Below, piece after piece: positions 9,880 through 19,087 of a stretch of DNA of 64,000 nucleotides. The stretch is from Bradyrhizobium niftali (GTDB taxonomy: Bacteria; Pseudomonadota; Alphaproteobacteria; Rhizobiales; Xanthobacteraceae): positions 1-64,000 of the forward strand of contig NZ_SPQT01000005.1 of assembly GCF_004571025.1 (NCBI RefSeq), written 5' to 3'. The translations under genes were made by a program, and so were the position numbers. Numbering within the stretch: position 1 is the first letter of the stretch; each line of letters starts with the position of its first letter. A model generated the notes under the pieces. That model was not told the origin of the DNA. It did not search any database and worked only from the letters and a program-made list of their open reading frames with translations.

Positions 9880-10473
9880 GCCTCGTACTCACGCATACCC
9901 GCTCGGCGACGTCGGCGCTCTCCAGCGCCCCGGTTCTGGTGCTCGGCCCAGAGAGCCCGCCACTCAACAAGGGCCCCTGTCGCTGTTCCACTCGCGGGTC
10001 TTCACCCGCCGCAATCCCTCCGGTGTTGCTTGCTGCAAGGCAAGCAGGATGTGGGCGTGGTGATTGTGGGGATGGTCTCCCTTTTCCAGCACGGGTGCAT
10101 GAATAGCAACATCGGCGACCATCCCTTTGCTCACGAAGGCTTCCTGCACGAAGCTTAAAGCCAATTTGCGGCGCTGGTCGGCATCAAGCTCGTGTGGGAG
10201 CGCAAGATTGATTTCACGGGCAAGCTGGGCGTCCCTTCGGCCTTCCTGTCGCTAGACGTAATTCCATAGCAGCTCTCGCTGTGTCAGAAACGAAGCTGAC
10301 CCGACGGGTGAGATTACCTCGGCGTAAACAACGCCACGGCGCTTGCTGTAATCGTGGAGATGACCCGTCTTGTCGTCCCGGATACGCTCGCCTGCACGAT
10401 AGGCCGCTGCGGCGAGCGCCGATCGCCCTTGCGACCGGCTGATGATCTGTACCGAGAAATGATAGCTCGCCAC
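9880..10473 (-). pseudogene. MobA/MobL (TraA-type) relaxase, N-terminal fragment with stop and frameshifts
   Basis: The start is MASYHFSVQIISRSQGRSAL, typical of MobA/MobL relaxases, followed by AAAAYRAGERIRDD. An in-frame TAG at 10254-10252 interrupts it after LLWNYV. The same frame continues with RRDAQLAREINLALPHELDA and the metal-binding HUH region HNHHAHILLALQQ. Two further shifts follow, past EWNSDR, with VEWRALWAEHQNR and ALESADVAERV still readable to about 9880. The helicase half of TraA is absent. This was a conjugation or mobilisation gene of a lost element. Confidence 0.8.
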
Positions 10474-10628
10474 GGCGGCGCGATGCGCCAGCCCGGAGCG
10501 GCCGTCAATCTTTTCAGAAACTTGTCGGACAATGTTGCAGTGTTGCAGGATCTATGTCGGCGAAGCCGATGTATAAGTGTATAAGTGCGCTATTCCCGGC
10601 TTCCCATGGCAATGCGCTGATACGAAGA

Positions 10629-12443
10629 CTATTGCTTCAATTCTCGCACAACCCTTAACCCGAATTGCGCTTCGCGACGATCCGGGTCGTTCGATCGCCG
10701 GAAAGCATCCCGCTGAGCTGGTGGAAAGGTTGCCCATGATCCGCCTCGTAAAACGCCTTTTTCGCAGTTTGCAGTACCCCAAGCCGAACCATCCTTTGGC
10801 GCCTTATCGTAGGAGCTGTGGTAGCAGTCAGCGACCCATTGAAATACATTGCCATGAACGTCGTACAATCCGAACGGATTCGGAAGATACGAGCCTACAG
10901 GAGCCATGAATTTGAATCCATCGCTACACTGGAAAGCGGCGTCTCGAACCTGCGGCCACGCAGTCGTTTGATCCATCGTGTTCGCGTGTTGGCACATCTG
11001 GTCGGGATCGTTCCCGAAGTAGTACACCGTGTAGTTTTTTTGGGACTGCGAACGACCGCGAGCTGCGTACTCCCATTCCGCCTCTGTGGGCAGTCTGTAG
11101 ATCGCCGCTGTCGTTTTCGAGAGCCACTGCGTGTACGCAATTGCGTCGCCGCGGTTCAGGCAGGTTACCGGATATCGTCCGTCTTGCGGGAAGCCGGGGG
11201 CTTTCCAGGATGCGTTCTTGTCTTCAAAGAACGAACTTGCTTCCGCTAGCGCCCGGAATTTGCGACAAAAAGCCCTGCCCGCTGCCGCCTCGGCGCCCTC
11301 GCTGATTTTGTACTCGTCAACTTTGACCGGATATTTTCCGATCGCGAAATTCTTGCCAATTCTGACGGGATGCCGCGGGCCCTCATCTCTCGACCGCCCA
11401 TCCTCTCCATCAGGTGACCCCATCCAGAATTCGCCACGTGGAATGACGACCATTATCGGACAATTCTCGCACTCGCTAAACTCATCTCCCGGTGAGAGTG
11501 AACATTCCTCGTCGAGAGACAGGGGATGAGCTGCGCGCATCCTTCCAAGAGCGACGCGAGCCGCAATTTGTGAACAGCTTTGTTTGGTGGGCAGTGGAAG
11601 CTGCGCGGTTGACGCCGCTTGGTTCGGCGACGGAGGTGCTGACGCTGCGGGTGGAAGAGCTGCCGGCGTCGGTGGAGAGGAGGCTGTTGTTCCAGGCGCC
11701 ACTGGCGAGGAAATAGCGTCAATCAGAGGCTTCAGATCCTTGCTCGCATAGAACGCGGGAGTTGAAACGTGGCGATCGTTGTTCTCTCCCTGAGCCAACG
11801 CTGCAACTTTGCCCGACTCGACATCTACCCAGGGCCCGCCACTTTGACCGGGTTTGGACGGCTTTTCCGTTTCAAATTCTTCGGCTGAGCGAAACTTCCC
11901 TGAAGTATCGCCGAGACTTTGTTGGAGCGAATATGATCCGTTCTCAAAACCAAGCAGAACGACATCTCGCGCGCGTGAGAAATCACTCATCGCCTCTATG
12001 ATCGGAAGCGACGGCAGGGCATCCAGGTCTCGAATTTCAAGGATAGCGATGTCGACTGGAATGGTTGACGGAACGAGCCTCGCGCTCTGCGGTACCTGTG
12101 TGAGGGTGCCGTTTGGCGACGCAACCATGACGTGAATGTCTCGCTTGATCTTCCTGTCAATAACCTGCCAGTCCTTGTTGTCGCTTTGGCGAAGTTCATT
12201 ACTGCCGATGACGTGGCGGGCTGTAAGAATGATGGTCCGGCGCTCTCGCGAAAAAACGATAAAGCCGGTGCCCTCACGCTTCTTGTAGGCCCCGTTGTCA
12301 TCTGCACCTTCGACAACAATCTTTACGACCGCCGCTCGGCTTGCCGCGAAACGGTCCTGCGCGGCTTTGCTTTGAGCATGCGCGCAATCAGGAAGGGAGA
12401 ATAAAATAAGGAGCCACACCAGCGCTCCGATTTGAAATTTCAT
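10629..12443 (-). CDS. Secreted trypsin-like protease fused to a formylglycine-generating-enzyme (SUMF1) domain
   Basis: The protein has 604 residues. A signal peptide (LVWLLILFSLPDCAHAQS) probably ends near residue 23. Residues 30-245 are a chymotrypsin-fold protease with a complete triad: His77 in LTARHVIG, Asp131 in PVDIAILEI and Ser201 in GQSGGPW. A Pro/Ala/Ser-rich linker spans 245-290. Residues about 330-602 are an FGE-sulfatase/SUMF1 domain (IPRGEFWMGSPDGEDG, LPTEAEWEYAARG, GLYDVHGNVFQWVADC, VLRGGSWATF). The SUMF1 fold may act here as a binding module, not an oxidase. It starts 16 bp after the LCAT-like gene, so the two are likely one operon exporting both products. Confidence 0.9.
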   Translation of the reverse strand: MKFQIGALVWLLILFSLPDCAHAQSKAAQDRFAASRAAVVKIVVEGADDNGAYKKREGTGFIVFSRERRTIILTARHVIGSNELRQSDNKDWQVIDRKIKRDIHVMVASPNGTLTQVPQSARLVPSTIPVDIAILEIRDLDALPSLPIIEAMSDFSRARDVVLLGFENGSYSLQQSLGDTSGKFRSAEEFETEKPSKPGQSGGPWVDVESGKVAALAQGENNDRHVSTPAFYASKDLKPLIDAISSPVAPGTTASSPPTPAALPPAASAPPSPNQAASTAQLPLPTKQSCSQIAARVALGRMRAAHPLSLDEECSLSPGDEFSECENCPIMVVIPRGEFWMGSPDGEDGRSRDEGPRHPVRIGKNFAIGKYPVKVDEYKISEGAEAAAGRAFCRKFRALAEASSFFEDKNASWKAPGFPQDGRYPVTCLNRGDAIAYTQWLSKTTAAIYRLPTEAEWEYAARGRSQSQKNYTVYYFGNDPDQMCQHANTMDQTTAWPQVRDAAFQCSDGFKFMAPVGSYLPNPFGLYDVHGNVFQWVADCYHSSYDKAPKDGSAWGTANCEKGVLRGGSWATFPPAQRDAFRRSNDPDRREAQFGLRVVRELKQ

Positions 12444-12459
12444 CTCTTTGAGTCTCGGT

Positions 12460-14049
12460 CTAGTCTAGCGTGGATACGAGAAGCTGCTCTTTAAATTCCT
12501 TGATGCCGGGAATGGATATTGTGACGGAGTAGGCACCTTCCTGTGATGGAGCCGAGTATTTGAAGAAGAGTCTTCGTTCCGTAGGGTCGGCTGTAGGCTG
12601 ACTGTCGCCATTTGATGTGTCTAGGATTGCAGGTTGAGCATCTATCTGGACGGAAATATTTGAAAGATCTGTCGATTGAAGAGTTTCTTTTGTGAAAACA
12701 GAGACAGCAATCCTTGCGTCTTGGCCGGGTAACACGATTGGGGGCATTAGGGAGACCCCAAAGTTCAGTATCGGCACGTCGCTTCCCTTGGCGTCAACTA
12801 ACACTTTCTTGGGCGTCTCCTGATTGTGCCAGAAGCGGTTTGAAAGAAAGGCAGTCAGCATGAGCTTTGGTTCATCGCCGACGAACAGGTGCTGGTGGTC
12901 TCGGTTCGATACCTGTGCATCACCGGGATTTCCGGCAGAAGCACTCTCAAAGAGCACTGTTCCGTCGCCATCTGAATCGGCGTGACCGGTGATCTGTCCA
13001 TTCTGCGGATCGAAGTACACCCTCGACCATGTCTTCACGAGGCCATTGGCAATGAAGTAGCTCTTCACGATGTTGCCGTCTGCCGGTTCAATGGGTTTGC
13101 TCAGGAGCTCCTGCAATTCTTTGGTCTTGCTCAACTGTTCGCCTATGAATGCAGCCCCGCGGCCGCTCCGGAATTCCGTGGGCAACCAGGAAAAGGACTG
13201 CCACGTAGAAGGATTCAGGATTTTCAGCTCTTTGGCGTCGGAATTGTTGCCTTTGACGCTCCAGGCGCAACAGTCATCGTAGCTTGGAAGTAGTTGGTAG
13301 ATTGACGGGAAGGTCAGGATTACTCTTTGAATCTGCGCCAGGCCTCCGGACAAGACGGGTGGCGTAATCTCCAGGCCCTCCTTCAGTCGCTGAAAGACTG
13401 TATTGGACCCGAGGTGGGGCGTGCCTATTGTTACAAACTTGACGACCCGCGCGTTTCCGCCAAGTTTCTGCAGGTAGATTCGGCCAATCAACCCACCCAT
13501 GCTGTGAGCGACAATGTCAAACTTTTCGGGCGGGGGGATTTTCTTGTCGATGAATTCCTTCAGCCGGTCTGCGTTGACAAAATTGCTCAGGCGCCAGTCA
13601 TAGGGGAATTCTATGACTTGGCTGGGTCGGATCTCGCGGAGGGTGTCAAGCAGCACGTTGTATTGATCGCTGCGCCACAAGAAAGGGATAATATTCACTT
13701 GTTCAATGACTCCGCAGGCGCTGAGAGGCGTCGTCGCGTAGCTCTCGCTGTCAAGCGGAAGGGAAAGACGAACTAACCGTTCCCGTAAGGTCGAACTGAT
13801 ATCGCCCCAAACGAGTTTGTTCGCTTTGTCGCATATCTTCGATCCCATTATCCCAGGAATTACTAAGACAGGTCTGGGTCTGTCCTGGGCGGGACTCGGC
13901 GATGCGCCCAACAAGAGGCATGCTGCTCCCAACAGAGACACGATCCATTCAAGCAAATGCAATCTGAAATTTGAACGGTTCGTGATCTTGGCTACCAAGC
14001 GGGGCCGCGGCATGTGGTGACTTGTGGTACAGTAGTGATTGATGCTCAT
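12460..14049 (-). CDS. Secreted LCAT-like alpha/beta hydrolase
   Basis: The protein has 529 residues. ATG 14049 is favoured because GAGGAA precedes it at good spacing; Met13 is an alternative. A hydrophobic segment at about residues 35-54 ending in SPAQD is a signal peptide with a long basic n-region. The mature part begins PVLVIPGIMGSKI, the oxyanion region of lecithin:cholesterol acyltransferase-like enzymes. The nucleophile is Ser173 in AHSMGG. The acid is probably the last Asp of DSDGDGTV and the His lies in DHQHLFVGD. The last 110 residues look like a beta-sandwich. The likely role is an acyltransferase or lipase acting on lipid outside the cytoplasm. It is first in an operon with the protease-FGE gene. 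Confidence 0.88.
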   Translation of the reverse strand: MSINHYCTTSHHMPRPRLVAKITNRSNFRLHLLEWIVSLLGAACLLLGASPSPAQDRPRPVLVIPGIMGSKICDKANKLVWGDISSTLRERLVRLSLPLDSESYATTPLSACGVIEQVNIIPFLWRSDQYNVLLDTLREIRPSQVIEFPYDWRLSNFVNADRLKEFIDKKIPPPEKFDIVAHSMGGLIGRIYLQKLGGNARVVKFVTIGTPHLGSNTVFQRLKEGLEITPPVLSGGLAQIQRVILTFPSIYQLLPSYDDCCAWSVKGNNSDAKELKILNPSTWQSFSWLPTEFRSGRGAAFIGEQLSKTKELQELLSKPIEPADGNIVKSYFIANGLVKTWSRVYFDPQNGQITGHADSDGDGTVLFESASAGNPGDAQVSNRDHQHLFVGDEPKLMLTAFLSNRFWHNQETPKKVLVDAKGSDVPILNFGVSLMPPIVLPGQDARIAVSVFTKETLQSTDLSNISVQIDAQPAILDTSNGDSQPTADPTERRLFFKYSAPSQEGAYSVTISIPGIKEFKEQLLVSTLD

Positions 14050-14395
14050 TACGCTTTCCTCAAAGTGCGGCTGCGGGAATAATGCACCGGCTTCCGGAGA
14101 ACAATTTCAGCGTATGATATATTCCAGCCTGCCGACGGACGATCAAATCGTGGATCTAGCCGTCGACTGGCTTTGCGGCCGCTCTGTTGGTTCAATCATC
14201 GCTTGGGCGCAAAAGTCGGCGACCTGCATCTACCCTTGTTATATCTCACCACCGCAGCAGTCTGGTTGTTGTCCGCTGTCATTACCTTACCGGACAGTTT
14301 GACATCTTCGTTGGCCCGAGCGAATGGCTGCTCAGGTACAAAAGACAATAGAGCTGAGCCGGGAATTGACAAGTCATCTAATAGCGAATGGTCCC
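14050..14395. other. Intergenic region upstream of the LCAT-like operon
   Basis: I see no convincing gene. The promoter of the LCAT-protease operon should lie here, but no clear sigma-70 boxes could be picked out. Confidence 0.4.
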
Positions 14396-15331
14396 CTAGC
14401 GCGTACGATCTCGGGTCCGGGTGGCCTCGGAGCTGCGGTCGATTTCGATGGAGGCTGTCCGGGAGAAGTTTTGGTTCGGTAGGGTTGCCGAAAAATCCCG
14501 CCGGGACCCGATTTCCTTGTACCAGTCTTGCGTGAGGTCCTGTTTGGCCGCGTCTTCCACCTCCCATTGCCAGGCAATGCGATCACCATCAGCGCCGCCC
14601 ACCACTCTGCCCCGCCTTCACGTATCGAACGATTGTAGGCAGGGCGCGAGCGTCCTTTATCAAACTTGCGATAATCGACCCTCCGGCTTTTCGACCGTGC
14701 ACCCGTGCCGTTGCGGTATTCGACCGTCTTTGACCGGATGCGGCGGTCCCGTATTTCCATCTCGCGGGCGCTCAGGCCCTCGTGGATGGTCGGTTTCCGG
14801 CTGATACCCTGAGCGGCCAGCGTGCGTCGATCGACCCGCTCCATCCGGCCGGCAAGCTCCAGTGCTTCATTGGCATGCCGTTCCCACAGCTCGCGTAGCC
14901 GGTCGGTCGAGCCGCGTTCGCTCATGCCGCAGACCCGCTTGCCGGTTTCAGGATCGCGATCCCGGATGACCAGGTGGACATGCGGATTGTTGCGATCGTT
15001 TCCATCGTCGTGAAAGGCGGCCAGCCAAGAGGCCCGGCCTGCCGTAATCTGCTCGGCAAACTCCCGCACCAGCGCCGCCCGTTGCGAAGGGATTGAGCTC
15101 GCGCGGCAGGGCGAGCAGGACCTTGTCGACGACTCTGGCGTTGGCGCGGTCAGCGTCTTCCTCGCGGCGTATCCAGGACCGCGCCCCGGCCGACTGCGTC
15201 GGCATGCGTCCGGCCAGAACCCGAGTGCAGGCTGACTTTCTGGTGATGTAGCGAAGGTGGGCGGCGGCAGTATGAGGCCGCGCCTGGGTGGACTTGCCGA
15301 TCGCCGCGCGATGCAAACTGTAGATTGCCAC
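14396..15331 (-). pseudogene. Second MobA/MobL relaxase, frameshifted
   Basis: The gene opens at GTG 15331 with AIYSLHRAAIGKSTQARPHT and AAAHLRYITRKSACTRVLAG, the relaxase start. The frame changes near 15085 and continues as SQRAALVREFAEQI and NNPHVHLVIRDRDPETGKR, which carries the HUH metal site. GMSERGSTDRLRELWERHAN and ISRKPTIHEGLSAREMEIRD follow. A second change near 14610 leads to LTQDWYKEIGSRRDFSATLP before the stop near 14396. It is distinct from the relaxase fragment at 9880-10473, so at least two mobile elements contributed to this region. Confidence 0.75.
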
Positions 15332-15626
15332 GACGCAACTCGCACTGGAGGGCGCGGGTTTCGGAACGAAACCCGTAAGTGCGCACGGGTGACGCAATCG
15401 CCTCTGCCGGAGGAGAGGCAAGCGGCCCCTAGCCCGGCGTTACCGCACGCGCCGTCAGGGGCACCTCCGCCCGGCGAAGCCGCAGGGGCTGAGCCGACGG
15501 CGCGTCAGAGGGCTGTAGCTGTTCGGGATTCGGGGAGCACTCGCAAGTGCCGCTGGACATGGGGAATGAGACCGCAGCAGCGGTGGCGTTTTCGCGTGCC
15601 GGGGGCTGCCGTCCCCGGACCCCCGC

Positions 15627-15852
15627 TCAGCAGTGGAGGCGGAGCTGGGAGGTCCGGCAATGCCGGTCCTCCAACTCGATCCCGATGTAGTCGCGCCCGC
15701 TGTCGCTTGCCGCAACCAGCGTCGAGCCCGACCCGCAGAACGGGTCGAGCACGACGCCGCCAGGCTTGCAGAATGCCTCAATAAGGGGCTGCAACATCTT
15801 CGCGGATTTCTGCGTCGGATGAAGGCGGTTAACGTCTCGCCTTACCGGGCGG
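15627..15852 (-). pseudogene. C-terminal fragment of a DNA methyltransferase (N4/N6 type)
   Basis: The minus strand reads RRDVNRLHPTQKSAKMLQPL, then GGVVLDPFCGSGSTLVAA, then GRDYIGIELEDRHCRTSQLR to a TGA at 15629-15627. HPTQK and DPFCGSGST (SAM-binding motif I) identify the tail of a beta-class methylase. An in-frame TGA near 15857 and the lack of the catalytic DPPY part show that only about 75 codons remain. Confidence 0.8.
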
Positions 15853-15861
15853 CCTAATCAG

Positions 15862-16011
15862 CTACGCCTTTGGCGGCCTAGCCTTTTGCTTCCGCGCCTT
15901 GCGCTCGGCTTCGTTCGCGTTTTCGTCGGCCTGAAGCTGAATTCGTGGCCAGCTTTGCCGGAAGGCCTGCCGCAGATTGCCGCTTCCCTGCCTTATGGCA
16001 CGATGGGGCAT
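15862..16011 (-). CDS. Possible 49-residue basic protein
   Basis: A short frame begins MPHRAIRQGSGNLRQAFRQS and ends in a lysine/arginine-rich tail. Its ATG shares a palindromic CATG with the divergent small gene at 16010. No family is recognised. It could be a real small gene, the tail of something lost, or chance. Confidence 0.3.
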   Translation of the reverse strand: MPHRAIRQGSGNLRQAFRQSWPRIQLQADENANEAERKARKQKARPPKA

Positions 16012-16153
16012 GAACCAAACCAAGGAGCCGCGTCCGATTAAGGATCCGCCGACGCCCAAGCTTTCACGCTTAGAGGAGGCGCGGCCGATCATCGAGGAGT
16101 ACGCGGAGGATCTGCGGGAGATCATCAGCAAGCTTCGCAGGAAGCTGAATTGA
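16010..16153 (+). CDS. Small hypothetical protein, 47 residues
   Basis: ATG 16010 opens MNQTKEPRPIKDPPTPKLSR, followed by a single long helix RPIIEEYAEDLREIISKLRR. The proline-rich start and charged helix resemble very short proteins widespread in Bradyrhizobium. The helix suggests a coiled-coil or protein contact. No function is known. Confidence 0.6.
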   Translation: MNQTKEPRPIKDPPTPKLSRLEEARPIIEEYAEDLREIISKLRRKLN

Positions 16154-16533
16154 ACCACGCGCCGATCGCACAGGAAGCTCAACCGCCAGCGCCGGCAGCA
16201 CATGCCCGCCCTGCTAAGAGCTGTGAGCGCCCTGCCGATAACCGCGTGCTGATCGAGGGCGGCAGTCAGCGCGCATGGAAGAAGAACGAAGCGCCCCAAA
16301 GCCGGCTTGTCTTCATCGGCCGCGATCTACCAGTGGACCTTCTGAGGCAAGGCTTTGCGGCCTGCAGCGCTTGACCAGGAACCGGGGCCGTGAGGCATCC
16401 ACCAAGACTTGGGTGGTCACGAGAACCCGAGCACTCTATCGCTGGCGGCAACGCGGACGACACAGAGTAAACGTGCGTCCTCCCCGTCTGCATCTATTCG
16501 TTGAACGTGTGTACAAACAAGGTTGCATTGCCC
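16154..16533. other. Intergenic stretch
   Basis: No supported gene or RNA was seen in this stretch. Confidence 0.4.
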
Positions 16534-16707
16534 ATGAGTGACATCGTTCAACTTGTTCCAAAATCCGAGCTTGAGCGGATTCGTTTAATTCGGGAGGCTC
16601 GCGCGATATACGACAGTATTTTCCCAACGACTGATGTTGTTTGCGAGCGGCCAGAAGGTCAAGCCAGCCAACTTACAAAGCTGGGCAAGAATGAGCCTGT
16701 TCCCTGA
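16534..16707 (+). CDS. Small hypothetical protein (MSDIVQLVPKSELERIR type)
   Basis: This 57-residue protein opens MSDIVQLVPKSELERIRLIR and continues EARAIYDSIFP, a short amphipathic helix with a conserved-looking start. Similar short proteins recur in Bradyrhizobium. The start at 16534 is preferred over 16501 because the protein pattern begins there. The ribosome-binding site is weak. No function is known. Confidence 0.55.
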   Translation: MSDIVQLVPKSELERIRLIREARAIYDSIFPTTDVVCERPEGQASQLTKLGKNEPVP

Positions 16708-17160
16708 GAAGAAACGATCGGACGACATAAACGACCCATCCGGAGGGGCAGTTTCCCCGCGTAGTCGCTCCACTCGACTAGGACCTCTCTCGGGCTTCGC
16801 TCGAATTCGAGTTGCGCTTGCCAAAATCACGGGACCCATCTGCGTCGGGGTAGACCGGCCGACATCTGCTTTTTGGCGGAAGGCGAAATCTTGTTTCAGC
16901 CCGCCCCGCATAGCTTGATCGAGCCGTCGGATCACGTCAGTGGCTAATTTGTCAGGAGGTCTAGATTGTTGCTGCCGCAACGACGGCAGGATCGGCGCAA
17001 CGATAGCTGATGCTCCTATTCTTCCTGAAAGTATCTGGCGACGATCTGGCCATGCCGAGACAACGTTCATCTGGGTGTGTACCGCCTTATATTAAGCGGA
17101 TGCATCCCGGTGAGTGTCAGCATTGGGCAATTTCGACGGATTCAGCGGAGGATGTCAGCA
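16708..17160. other. Intergenic stretch
   Basis: An open minus-strand frame (16585-17070) overlaps the previous gene and shows no recognisable domain. I do not support a gene here. Confidence 0.4.
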
Positions 17161-17376
17161 TTAGGTTGACCGACGGAATTTTTCCGCATTCTCCGCGGCA
17201 GCAGCTAGTGCCTGAGAGAGCTTGAGTGCCTGCGCGGCCGTTACCTGAAAATGAACGCCCACGAGGCTCGCGATAGCGACGGTGATCTCGTCGTCGATCT
17301 GCTCGACTATGATCGCAGCCGACTCGTCGATTTCGATCTCTGCGATACGCCCGAGGCCCTCAGGGTCCTTTGCCAT
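17161..17376 (-). CDS. Small acidic hypothetical protein
   Basis: The product has 71 residues from ATG 17376 and opens MAKDPEGLGRIAEIEIDESA, followed by beta-strand-like AIIVEQIDDEITVAIASLVG and a helix AAQALKLSQALAAAAENAEK. It looks like a compact alpha/beta unit. It is unrecognised. It lies on the minus strand downstream of a tiny membrane protein on the same strand. Confidence 0.55.
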   Translation of the reverse strand: MAKDPEGLGRIAEIEIDESAAIIVEQIDDEITVAIASLVGVHFQVTAAQALKLSQALAAAAENAEKFRRST

Positions 17377-17499
17377 CACTACACTCTCCATGCTCCACAG
17401 GCATTGGTATACTGGAGATCCCCTCTCAGGTCACTGCGGAAGTGCTGGGCACCGGAAGAGCTCGCGGCTGGAATGCTTGAGCACTGCGCCCGGCTCAGA

Positions 17500-17628
17500 T
17501 CATCGATAAAAGCCCGCCATATAGCGGATTGCGATGAAAGTCCCGACGACAACGGCGGCCGTGATAGCGACTGAAAACCCCACTCGAGCCAAGAACTGGC
17601 CGGGGCTAAGTCCGTCCCATGAACTCAT
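17500..17628 (-). CDS. Tiny single-span membrane protein, 42 residues
   Basis: ATG 17628 opens MSSWDGLSPGQFLARVGFSV, followed by the hydrophobic span AITAAVVVGTFIAIRYMAGF and a stop at 17502-17500. One transmembrane helix is clear. The codon use is coherent and no overlapping frame competes. Function is unknown. Confidence 0.55.
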   Translation of the reverse strand: MSSWDGLSPGQFLARVGFSVAITAAVVVGTFIAIRYMAGFYR

Positions 17629-18877
17629 TTTCTTGCTTTGCGTTGCGACTCGGGCTTGCACCGAGGCGTTATACCTTCAGTTAAATGCGAGGGTTGATCC
17701 AGGCCCAGTCCTCTTAGACAATCAGCCTTGATGCTGACCGTTCACCAGTCTCGTGACAATGAGCCTATCGTTTTTGTCCATGTGTCGTCGAATGTCGGCG
17801 TCTAGCGCCTCAGCTGTCGACGCAGCTTGGATGAGCCACACGGAATCCAGGCCCTCATCCTTGATGTGACTGCAGCTTTAAATATGATTGATCAGATTCT
17901 GTCGAACCTGCGCGTAGCTCGCCTTATGTTATTCGACTCCGAAGTGACCAAATACACTGCCATTACTGATCTTCATACTTCACGCAACGCGCTCAGAATG
18001 ACCGTATGACACGCACACTGCGAGTAGTCGGCGAAATCTCGGTTGCCCACGCTGTGAATCATCGCGCGTGTTGAGGAGCGCGCCGGAAATCCGGGGCTTC
18101 AGCACAGTTCCGGTAGCACCGTCGCCGATGCACGGTTCAGCCGCGGGCGATCGCGGTGGCGTTGTGGCGGTGCTGCCGTCAGAGTGAGCCGCCGGCTTTT
18201 CCAGCCAGTATCGCCGGCGGCTCGTGCTAGCCTTGAAATTCTGGCGGCAATTCGTCAGACGGCCAGCGTCACCTAGAATGCCGGTTGTGTCGGGAGCTGC
18301 AACGTCGTGCTGAAGTTAAGGTAACGGCTCAAGGTTACCCGCTGACCGCTCGGCCGTCTCACGCTAAGTTCACAGCCACCAGAGACATCGCGCTGGATTC
18401 GTCCGCATGCCGGACTCCTCGCGGGCCGATCGCCTGAAGCGCCTGAAAGTCGCGATCGTCGATGCGTCGGAGCGCCTTGAGGAAGCCGACGAGCGCTACC
18501 AGGCGATCAAACCTGAAAGATCGCAGGTGCTGAACTGGCGGCTGCGCGATGCCGGCCTCGTAAGCCGATCTTCGAATAAGCACTATGCTCTTCTTTACCC
18601 AGGTATCGAAGTCATCTTCAGAACAGCCGCAATATACGGCTGGATCCGCTTTCGTGAGTCCACGCGGGGGAATCGATCGAGGCTGTGCTGATCCCTCCCC
18701 ATGCGGCCGATCGGACTCCGGATGCCGCCCATGCCACGTTGACACGCAGGTTCCGTGCCACACTTCCAACGCTGTCATTCCGCCCGCCACCGCGCCTCTG
18801 CCGCGCATGCTCCGCGCTGGCACTGCTCTTGCTGATGAAACGGTAAACCGAGCATTAGCAACGAAAGGTGTGCCGCA
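17629..18877. other. Gene-poor stretch of about 1.2 kb
   Basis: No confident gene. Near 18600-18700 the minus strand reads RGLTKADPAVYCGCSEDDFD and TWVKKSIV, which resembles the opening of HTH_17/excisionase-like proteins, then loses the family pattern. It may be a decayed regulator. A strong hairpin lies at 18186-18223. Confidence 0.35.
18186..18223. repeat. 11-bp perfect inverted repeat (hairpin)
   Basis: GAGCCGCCGGC and GCCGGCGGCTC are separated by 16 bases. The stem is strong and GC-rich with no T tract on either side. It could be a bidirectional terminator or a dispersed palindrome. Confidence 0.5.
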
Positions 18878-19087
18878 ATGAGATCCATGGTGTTTCAAAA
18901 AAGTGCGGCTGGCATTGCTGTCGGGTACGCACCTCCGTTCTTAGTGGGCCGTCTGCTGACACGGCGAAAACCCCTACGGCTGCGCCGAAAACTGCCGCCC
19001 TGGACGGGCCTTGCGCTACTGGTGCTTGTCGCGGACATCCTGATGGCGGTGTTCGCCTGGATCGCCGTAGACTTCGTCCTGAACTGA
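18878..19087 (+). CDS. Small membrane protein
   Basis: The product has 69 residues. A basic middle section is followed by one strong transmembrane segment, GLALLVLVADILMAVFAWIA. The last 72 bases overlap the tail of the convergent membrane-protein gene at 19016-19321. No family is recognised. Confidence 0.5.
   Translation: MRSMVFQKSAAGIAVGYAPPFLVGRLLTRRKPLRLRRKLPPWTGLALLVLVADILMAVFAWIAVDFVLN

Noticed and set aside
10629..12443. Possible diversity-generating retroelement target (SUMF1/C-type-lectin-like C-terminus)
   Set aside because: No reverse transcriptase, no template repeat and no adenine-biased variable repeat were seen nearby.
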